NCBI GenBank assembly: GCA_047605605.1 | Contig: JASGFG010000074.1 | Coordinates: 1-19,733 of the forward strand | Direction: 5' to 3' | Length of the DNA: 19,733 nt | Source: JAATGA01 sp047605605 | GTDB taxonomy: Bacteria > Pseudomonadota > Alphaproteobacteria > Rhodobacterales > Rhodobacteraceae | Shown: positions 14,656 through 19,733 of the stretch, piece after piece | How positions within the stretch are numbered: position 1 is the stretch's first letter | Layout of the letters: each line of letters opens with the position of its first letter | Program-made: the position numbers and the translations under genes | The notes under the pieces: generated by a model | The model's database searches: none | What the model saw: the letters and a program-made list of their open reading frames with translations, nothing else | What the model was told of the DNA's origin: nothing

Positions 14656-15017
14656 GGGCGATGGCGGCAGCGCTGACCCTGGGGCTGACGGCGGCCTGCG
14701 TGCCTGCCGCGCGCGGGCCGGTTGCGCCTGCGGTGTCGGCCGGTGTGCGGTCGGTCAGCCTTGACGGGCAGGCGCTGTCGGTTTCGGTTGCACCCGGCCC
14801 TCAGGGCACGGCGCTGACCCACGCGGGGGCGGTTGCGGTCGCGGGGCGGCAGATCGCGGTCACGCGCGTCGGCGCACCGCTCGCCCAGGACGAGGGCGCG
14901 ATTGCGAAACGGGCTGCGAAAGAGGGCTGTCAGGCGCAGGGCGGGCGCTTCAACGGCGCGGCACTGGGCCGCTATGCCGGGCAGGGTGTCTGGGCATTTC
15001 CGGGGGGCTGTGCATGA
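14652..15017 (+). CDS. Small predicted lipoprotein of the nuo operon
   Basis: 121 residues if started at GTG 14652, whose GTGA overlaps the nuoF stop. ATG 14661 (118 residues) is the alternative and has GGAG 8 bases upstream. I prefer the GTG because it adds an Arg to the n-region before the hydrophobic core AAALTLGLTAAC, giving a plausible lipoprotein signal with Cys16 as the lipidated residue; the lipobox is imperfect (Thr at -3). The mature protein has a small beta-like segment (VRSVSLDGQALSVSVA) and two late cysteines, Cys93 and Cys120. Not a family I can name. Residues 31-47 resemble residues 38-54 of the lipoprotein at 17943-18350. It is likely periplasm-facing. The stop overlaps the next ATG (ATGA). 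Confidence 0.75.
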   Translation: MRAMAAALTLGLTAACVPAARGPVAPAVSAGVRSVSLDGQALSVSVAPGPQGTALTHAGAVAVAGRQIAVTRVGAPLAQDEGAIAKRAAKEGCQAQGGRFNGAALGRYAGQGVWAFPGGCA

Positions 15018-15415
15018 AACGGGCCGTGATCCTGATGGCGATGCTGGCCGCGGCCCCGGTTGCGGCGCAATCCGTCGCGCTGAACAAGAACACGCATATC
15101 ACCAACTCGCTGGTCGCGGGCCGGGCGGGCGATGTGATCCGCAACACCTGTCCCACCATCAGCGCGCGGATGTTCACCGTCTGGCGCAAGATGGAGGATC
15201 TGAAGTCCTATGCGCTGGCGCAGGGCTACAAGGAACCCGAGGTGCGGGCCTTTCTGAAGGACAAGACCGAAAAGGCGCGCATCCGCAAGCTGGCCGACGA
15301 GTATCTCGCCAAGGCTGGCGCGAAACCGGGCGACGTGGAAAGCTATTGCCGCGTCGGGCGCAACGAAATCGCCAGGGGCACCTTGATGGGCAGCCTGCTG
15401 AGGTCGTCGATATGA
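15014..15415 (+). CDS. Exported protein of the nuo operon (DUF5333-like)
   Basis: 133 residues. Sec signal peptide MKRAVILMAMLAAAPVAAQS with a likely cut after VAA, about residue 18. The mature part is mostly helical and charged, with Cys46 (VIRNTCPTISARMF) and Cys112 (VESYCRVGRNEIARGTLMG), a possible disulfide. From memory this matches DUF5333, a Rhodobacteraceae family that lies in nuo operons. Function unknown. Its presumed periplasmic location is opposite to the catalytic arm of complex I, so it may touch the membrane arm; that is inference. It overlaps both neighbours by a few bases. Confidence 0.82.
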   Translation: MKRAVILMAMLAAAPVAAQSVALNKNTHITNSLVAGRAGDVIRNTCPTISARMFTVWRKMEDLKSYALAQGYKEPEVRAFLKDKTEKARIRKLADEYLAKAGAKPGDVESYCRVGRNEIARGTLMGSLLRSSI

Positions 15416-15912
15416 TGCGCCCCGGTTTCCATCTGGCCGAGCTGAACATCGGGCGGCTGATCGCGCCGACCGAGGATCCGCGCGTGGCCGAATTCATGGC
15501 GGCGCTGGACCGGGTGAATGGCCTGGGCAAGCGGATGCCGGGCTTCGTCTGGATGATGGAAGGCTCGGGCGAACCGGGAACGGGGAATACCGAGGCCAAG
15601 ATCGAGGGCAATCCGCAATTCGTTTCCAACCTGACCGTCTGGGAAAGCGTTGAAACGCTGGAACATTTCGTCTGGAACACGGTTCACCGCGCGTTCTATG
15701 AACGCCGGGCGGAATGGTTTCAGGTCTTGGGCCGGATGCATTTCGTGATGTGGTGGGTGCCGGTGGGCCACCGCCCGACGCTGGACGAGGCACTGGCCCG
15801 GCTGGCCCATCTGGAAGAACACGGGAATACCGACCACGCCTTTGGCTGGTCTTACCTGAAGGACGCGCGGCTGTGGAAGGACCACGGCTGCACGCGCATC
15901 GCGGCGGAGTAG
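15412..15912 (+). CDS. DUF3291-family protein of the nuo operon
   Basis: 166 residues, no signal peptide or membrane span, so cytoplasmic. The sequence HLAELNIGRLIAPTEDPRVA, then FVWMMEGSGE, NLTVWESVETLEHFVW, WFQVLG and VMWWVPVGHRPTLDEALARL, matches DUF3291, whose members resemble small ferredoxin-like monooxygenase-type barrels. No function has been shown that I know of. The start is ATG 15412 or the adjacent ATG 15415; both overlap the stop of the preceding gene. The gene is widespread outside nuo operons, so its presence here may reflect shared expression rather than a role in complex I. It ends RIAAE-TAG, and nuoG follows after 4 bases. Confidence 0.85.
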   Translation: MMRPGFHLAELNIGRLIAPTEDPRVAEFMAALDRVNGLGKRMPGFVWMMEGSGEPGTGNTEAKIEGNPQFVSNLTVWESVETLEHFVWNTVHRAFYERRAEWFQVLGRMHFVMWWVPVGHRPTLDEALARLAHLEEHGNTDHAFGWSYLKDARLWKDHGCTRIAAE

Positions 15913-15916
15913 GCGG

Positions 15917-17938
15917 ATGAGCAACCTCAAGAAAATCATCATCGACGGCATCGAGGTCGAGGTGGACGCCGCGATGACGATCATCCAGGCGGCCGAGGTC
16001 GCGGGGATCGAGATTCCGCGGTTCTGCTATCACGAGCGTCTTTCCATCGCGGGCAACTGCCGGATGTGTCTGGTCGAGGTCGTGGGCGGCCCGCCGAAAC
16101 CCGCCGCCAGCTGTGCCATGCAGGTGCGCGACCTGCGCCCCGGCCCGAATGGCGAGCCTGCGGTGGTCAAGACCAACTCGCCCATGGTGAAAAAGGCGCG
16201 CGAGGGGGTGATGGAGTTCCTGCTGATCAACCACCCGCTGGATTGCCCGATCTGCGACCAGGGCGGCGAATGCGATCTTCAGGATCAGGCCATGGCCTAT
16301 GGCGTCGACTTCAGCCGCTATCGCGAGCCGAAACGCGCGTCGGAAAACCTGAACCTCGGGCCTTTGGTCAAGACCGAGATGACGCGCTGCATTTCCTGCA
16401 CCCGCTGCGTCCGCTTCACCACCGAGGTGGCGGGCATCACCCAGATGGGCCAGACGGGGCGCGGTGAGGACAGCGAGATCACCAGCTATCTGAACGAGAC
16501 GCTGGCCTCGAACCTGCAGGGCAACATCATCGACCTGTGCCCGGTCGGCGCGCTGACCTCGAAGCCCTATGCCTTCACCGCCCGCCCGTGGGAACTGACC
16601 AAGACCGAAAGCATCGACGTGATGGATGCGCTCGGGTCGAACATCCGGGTCGACACCAAGGGGCGCGAGGTCATGCGTGTGCTGCCGCGCAACCATGACG
16701 GCGTGAACGAGGAATGGATCTCCGACAAGACCCGCTTTATCTGGGACGGGCTGCGCCGCCAGCGGCTGGACACGCCCTATATCCGCGAGAACGGCCGTCT
16801 GCGGAAGGCGGGCTGGGGCGAGGCTCTGGCGGTTGCGGCGGCGGCGATGAAGGGGAAAAGGCTGGCCGGGATCGTCGGCGACCTGGCCCCGGTCGAGGCG
16901 ATCTATTCGCTGAAGAAACTGATCGAAGGTCTTGGCGGGAAAGTGGAATCCCGCACCGACGGCGCGCGTCTCCCTGCGGGGAACCGTTCGGCCTATGTCG
17001 GCACGGCCCGGATCGAGGACATCGACACTGCGGGCGGCATCCTGCTGATCGGGACCGATCCGCGCAACGAGGCGCCGGTTCTGAACGCCCGTATCCGCAA
17101 GGCCTGGGCCAATGGCGCGCAGGTCGGGCTGATCGGCCCGGCGGTGGACCTGACCTATGACTATCAGCATTTCGGCACTGACCGCGCCGCGCTGATGGCG
17201 CATGTGAAACTGGCCGAAGAGGCGCCTGCCGACACGAAACCCGGCATCGTCATCGTCGGGCAGGGCGCCCTGAACGAGGCGGATGGCGAGGCAGTTCTGG
17301 CGCAGGCCATGCGCATCGCCGCCGCGCGTCAGGCGAAACTTCTGGTCCTGCACACCGCCGCCGCCCGCGTGGGCGCGATGGATGTGGGTGCCGTGACCGA
17401 AGGGGGCCTGACGGCGGCCATCGAGGGTGCCGAGGTGATCTACAACCTGGGCGCCGACGAGGTGGAGATCCAGCCCGGCGCCTTTGTGATCTATCAGGGC
17501 AGCCATGGCGACCGCGGCGCGCATCGCGCCGACCTGATCCTGCCCGGTGCCGCCTATACCGAGGAAAACGGGTTGTTCGTTAACACCGAGGGCCGTCCGC
17601 AACTGGCGCTGCGCGCCGGTTTCGCGCCGGGCGACGCGAAAGAGAACTGGGCGATACTGCGGGCTTTGTCGGCGGAACTGGGCGCGACCCTGCCGTGGGA
17701 CAGTCTGGCCGCGCTGCGCCGGGCGCTGGTGGCCGAGGTGCCGCATCTGGGCCGCATCGACCATGTGCCGGAAAACGAATGGCGGCCCCTGCCGCCGCGC
17801 GAGCCGGGCAAGGCGAGCTTCCGTCCGGCGGTCAGGGATTTCTACCTGACCAACCCCATTGCCCGCGCCTCTGCCCTGATGGGAGAGCTGTCGCGCATGG
17901 CGCTGGACCGCACCGCAGCCCCCTTGGCGGCGGAGTAA
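15917..17938 (+). CDS. nuoG: NADH-quinone oxidoreductase subunit G
   Basis: 75-kDa subunit (Nqo3), the largest electron-carrying subunit. 673 residues. 2Fe-2S cluster N1b: Cys37, Cys48, Cys51 and Cys66. Cluster N5 has the His-Cys3 set: His106, Cys110, Cys113 and Cys119 (NHPLDCPICDQGGECDLQ). Cluster N4: Cys158, Cys161, Cys164 and Cys208. The remaining two-thirds is a molybdopterin-oxidoreductase-like domain that has lost its cofactor. I see no CxxCxxxC motif for the extra N7 cluster found in some bacteria. GGAG overlapping the preceding stop, 7 bases before ATG 15917, is the likely ribosome site. Confidence 0.98.
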   Translation: MSNLKKIIIDGIEVEVDAAMTIIQAAEVAGIEIPRFCYHERLSIAGNCRMCLVEVVGGPPKPAASCAMQVRDLRPGPNGEPAVVKTNSPMVKKAREGVMEFLLINHPLDCPICDQGGECDLQDQAMAYGVDFSRYREPKRASENLNLGPLVKTEMTRCISCTRCVRFTTEVAGITQMGQTGRGEDSEITSYLNETLASNLQGNIIDLCPVGALTSKPYAFTARPWELTKTESIDVMDALGSNIRVDTKGREVMRVLPRNHDGVNEEWISDKTRFIWDGLRRQRLDTPYIRENGRLRKAGWGEALAVAAAAMKGKRLAGIVGDLAPVEAIYSLKKLIEGLGGKVESRTDGARLPAGNRSAYVGTARIEDIDTAGGILLIGTDPRNEAPVLNARIRKAWANGAQVGLIGPAVDLTYDYQHFGTDRAALMAHVKLAEEAPADTKPGIVIVGQGALNEADGEAVLAQAMRIAAARQAKLLVLHTAAARVGAMDVGAVTEGGLTAAIEGAEVIYNLGADEVEIQPGAFVIYQGSHGDRGAHRADLILPGAAYTEENGLFVNTEGRPQLALRAGFAPGDAKENWAILRALSAELGATLPWDSLAALRRALVAEVPHLGRIDHVPENEWRPLPPREPGKASFRPAVRDFYLTNPIARASALMGELSRMALDRTAAPLAAE

Positions 17939-17942
17939 GCCC

Positions 17943-18350
17943 ATGCGCGCCGCCCCGACCGTCACCGCCGGCCTGATCGTCGCCTTGGCGACGGTTTCGG
18001 CCTGCGTGCCGGCCGAGACGGCGGAAAAGGGCGAGTTCAAGCCCGAATACCTGGGGATCGAGACGATCCGGCTGGACAACGATCTGGTGAATTTCCGCGT
18101 GGCCATGAAGGGCGCACGGAATACCGATGACGTGGACGATTATGCCCGTTGTGCCGCGGCGCAATATGCGCTGATCCGGGGTGCGGGTTTTGCGCGGCAT
18201 GTCCGCACCAATGTGGCAAAGCGGACCGGCGGCGTCTGGCTGGGCGATGCCGTCTATACCATTTCCGCGACCCTGCCTTTGGGTCTGCGCAACATCGACG
18301 CCGAGGTCGAGGTGCGCGCTTGCGGCGAAAAAGGGATACCGACCGTATGA
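17943..18350 (+). CDS. Predicted lipoprotein of the nuo operon
   Basis: 135 residues. Signal MRAAPTVTAGLIVALATVSAC with a good lipobox V-S-A-C, lipidated at Cys21. The mature part includes LGIETIRLDNDLVNFRVAMK, then DDYARCAAAQYALIRGAGFA and GVWLGDAVYTISATLPLG, with further cysteines at 70 and 127. It looks like a conserved Rhodobacteraceae protein located beside nuoG, without a known function or a family name I am sure of. GGAG overlapping the nuoG stop precedes ATG 17943 by 7 bases. It is probably anchored at the periplasmic side of a membrane, near the complex I membrane arm (inference). Confidence 0.82.
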   Translation: MRAAPTVTAGLIVALATVSACVPAETAEKGEFKPEYLGIETIRLDNDLVNFRVAMKGARNTDDVDDYARCAAAQYALIRGAGFARHVRTNVAKRTGGVWLGDAVYTISATLPLGLRNIDAEVEVRACGEKGIPTV

Positions 18351-18362
18351 AAAGGGTCAAAC

Positions 18363-19400
18363 ATGGCTGACTTCCTGCAAACCCCCCTTGGGATGGGGCT
18401 GCTGATGGCCGCGCAGGCGCTGCTGATCGTGGCTTTTGTCATGCTGTCGCTGATCTTCATGGTCTATGGCGACCGCAAGGTCTGGGCGGCGGTGCAGCTG
18501 CGGCGCGGGCCGAACGTTGTGGGGCCGTGGGGCCTGCTGCAAACCTTTGCCGACGCCCTGAAATACGTGGTCAAGGAAATCGTCATCCCCGCCGGGGTTG
18601 ACCGCTTCGTGTTCTTCCTGGCGCCGATGCTGTCCTTTGTGCTGGCGATGCTGGCCTTCGCGGTGCTGCCCTTTGCCGATGGCTGGGTGCTGGCCGACAT
18701 CAACGTGGCGATCCTGTTCGTCTTCGCCGCGTCCAGCCTTGAGGTTTACGGCGTGATCATGGGCGGTTGGGCGTCCAACTCCAAATACGCCTTCCTCGGC
18801 TCGCTCCGCTCGGCGGCGCAGATGATCTCCTACGAGGTATCGCTGGGCCTGATCATCATTGGTATCATCATCTCCACCGGCTCGATGAGCTTTGGCGACA
18901 TCGTGCGGGCGCAGGATACGCAATATGGCCTGCTGGGCTGGTATTGGCTGCCGCATCTGCCGATGGTGGCGCTGTTCTTCATCAGCGCCCTGGCCGAAAC
19001 CAACCGCCCGCCGTTCGACCTTCCGGAAGCGGAATCCGAACTCGTCGCCGGGTTCATGGTGGAATATTCCTCGACGCCGTATCTGCTGTTTATGGCGGGG
19101 GAATACATCGCCATCTTCCTGATGTGCGCGCTGATCAGCCTGCTGTTCTTCGGCGGCTGGCTGTCGCCGATCCCGGGGCTGCCCGACGGGTTCTTCTGGA
19201 TGTTCGTGAAGATGTGGTTCTTCTTCTTCCTGTTCGCGATGGTGAAGGCGATCGTGCCGCGCTATCGCTATGACCAGCTGATGCGCATCGGCTGGAAGGT
19301 GTTCCTGCCGCTGAGCCTTGGCTGGGTGGTCATCATCTCGTTCCTTGCGAAATTCGAAGTGCTGGGCGGCTTCTGGGCCCGCTGGGCGATTGGGGGCTGA
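18363..19400 (+). CDS. nuoH: NADH-quinone oxidoreductase subunit H
   Basis: Membrane subunit (Nqo8/ND1) that joins the two arms and forms part of the quinone channel. 345 residues, the length I recall for Paracoccus Nqo8, with about eight membrane helices. YGDRKVWAAVQLRRGPNVVG is the first cytoplasmic loop signature. LAETNRPPFDLPEAESELVA is the conserved acidic loop involved in coupling quinone reduction to proton pumping. AAAGGG lies 6 bases before ATG 18363. The stop is followed after 2 bases by the low-GC gene at 19403. Confidence 0.98.
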   Translation: MADFLQTPLGMGLLMAAQALLIVAFVMLSLIFMVYGDRKVWAAVQLRRGPNVVGPWGLLQTFADALKYVVKEIVIPAGVDRFVFFLAPMLSFVLAMLAFAVLPFADGWVLADINVAILFVFAASSLEVYGVIMGGWASNSKYAFLGSLRSAAQMISYEVSLGLIIIGIIISTGSMSFGDIVRAQDTQYGLLGWYWLPHLPMVALFFISALAETNRPPFDLPEAESELVAGFMVEYSSTPYLLFMAGEYIAIFLMCALISLLFFGGWLSPIPGLPDGFFWMFVKMWFFFFLFAMVKAIVPRYRYDQLMRIGWKVFLPLSLGWVVIISFLAKFEVLGGFWARWAIGG

Positions 19401-19402
19401 AC

Positions 19403-19672
19403 ATGAAGAAACCAGCGTTTTTCTTCTATCAGTTCCCCACAGGAGGGGATCTGCAATTTGCACTTTGGCCCTTGGATGACGGCTCTCATCGTCTTGAAGC
19501 TAATGGTCGGGTTCTCGGTAAATTTGCGGATTTGGCGTTAGCGACTGCGGCAGCATCGTCTAAATTCACCGAAGTTTATTCCGACGCAGTTTCGGCTGAT
19601 ACGGCCGAGCGGATACTAGATATCGACTGGTGGGAACGTTCACCAACCAATCGCCCGGAGAAATCAAAATGA
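19403..19672 (+). CDS. Unrecognised 89-residue protein inserted between nuoH and nuoI, of atypical composition
   Basis: I do not recognise this protein. It starts MKKPAFFFYQFPTGGDLQFA and ends RSPTNRPEKSK. There is no signal peptide or convincing membrane helix, and no cysteine. Aromatic residues cluster early and a WW pair lies near residue 77. By hand count GC is 134 of 270 (about 50 %) and G/C at third positions about 40 of 89, whereas neighbouring nuo genes are far richer; codons TTA, CTA and ATA appear, which the nuo genes hardly use. The frame is open and starts 2 bases after nuoH with GGGGG upstream. Its stop overlaps the nuoI ATG (ATGA), and GGAG inside its end serves nuoI. Likely a recently acquired or fast-evolving gene that keeps translational coupling. 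Confidence 0.7.
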   Translation: MKKPAFFFYQFPTGGDLQFALWPLDDGSHRLEANGRVLGKFADLALATAAASSKFTEVYSDAVSADTAERILDIDWWERSPTNRPEKSK

Positions 19673-19733
19673 CGCAAATCGACTGGACCCGGGCCACGAA
19701 ATACTTCCTGCTGGTGGACTTCCTGAAAGGGTT
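19669..19733 (+). CDS. nuoI: NADH-quinone oxidoreductase subunit I, 5' end only
   Basis: The window ends after 21 complete codons, MTQIDWTRATKYFLLVDFLKG, which is the characteristic amphipathic start of the ferredoxin-like subunit NuoI (Nqo9, clusters N6a and N6b). The cluster ligands lie beyond the window. ATG 19669 overlaps the preceding stop by 4 bases, and GGAG at 19657-19660 is 8 bases upstream. Confidence 0.88.
   Translation, partial: MTQIDWTRATKYFLLVDFLKG

Noticed and set aside
15494..18106. An 870-codon open frame on the minus strand
   Set aside because: Antisense shadow of the DUF3291 gene, nuoG and the start of the lipoprotein gene; low-complexity translation and no recognisable domain.
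18347..18370. A 7-codon frame starting over the stop of the second lipoprotein and ending inside nuoH
   Set aside because: Too short to support as a gene; nuoH has its own good ribosome site AAAGGG in the same stretch.

Overview
The window is high-GC chromosomal DNA from an alphaproteobacterium, very probably of the Rhodobacteraceae/Paracoccaceae (Paracoccus/Rhodobacter relatives). The evidence is the codon use (strong G/C third position), the nuo gene order with Rhodobacteraceae-type extra reading frames, and subunit lengths close to those I recall for Paracoccus complex I (NuoA 121, NuoF 431, NuoH 345 residues). No rRNA, tRNA, CRISPR array, insertion sequence or phage module was seen, and no stretch longer than 300 bases lacks a gene.

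Left part (1-5514). A minus-strand operon reads glmU - glmS - PNPOx-family flavoprotein - AlkD-like DNA repair protein, with each stop overlapping the next start by 1-4 bases; the last gene runs off the window. GlmS and GlmU make UDP-GlcNAc for peptidoglycan and lipid A. A phosphoglycolate phosphatase (gph) diverges from glmU across a 111-bp shared control region. A small exported two-cysteine protein lies convergent to gph.

Middle (5515-8784). A DegT/DnrJ/EryC1-type aminotransferase stands alone and converges on a CreA-family exported protein, with a GC-rich hairpin between them. An OmpW-family outer-membrane protein follows, closed by a very clear intrinsic terminator. An SNase-family nuclease diverges from it. 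The ompW/SNase divergent region carries a full FNR/FnrL-type box (TTGAT-N4-GTCAA).

Right part (8785-19733). This is the first two-thirds of a nuo operon for respiratory complex I: nuoA, B, C, D, E, F, G, H and the first 21 codons of nuoI. A candidate promoter lies at 8903-8931. Between the structural genes sit six extra genes plus one possible 40-codon ORF: a DUF5337-like double-membrane-span protein (E-F); a lipoprotein, a DUF5333-like exported protein and a DUF3291 protein (F-G); a second, apparently related lipoprotein (G-H); and an unrecognised 89-residue gene (H-I) whose GC content (about 50 %) and codon use are unlike its surroundings. Almost every junction is a stop/start overlap or a spacer of about 10 bases or less, so the whole set should be cotranscribed and largely translationally coupled.

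No wholly new system is evident. The points most worth following are the compositionally foreign gene inside nuo, the long NuoE C-terminal extension ending in a helix-hairpin-helix-like domain, the pair of related lipoproteins, and the coupled 40-codon ORF between nuoC and nuoD.
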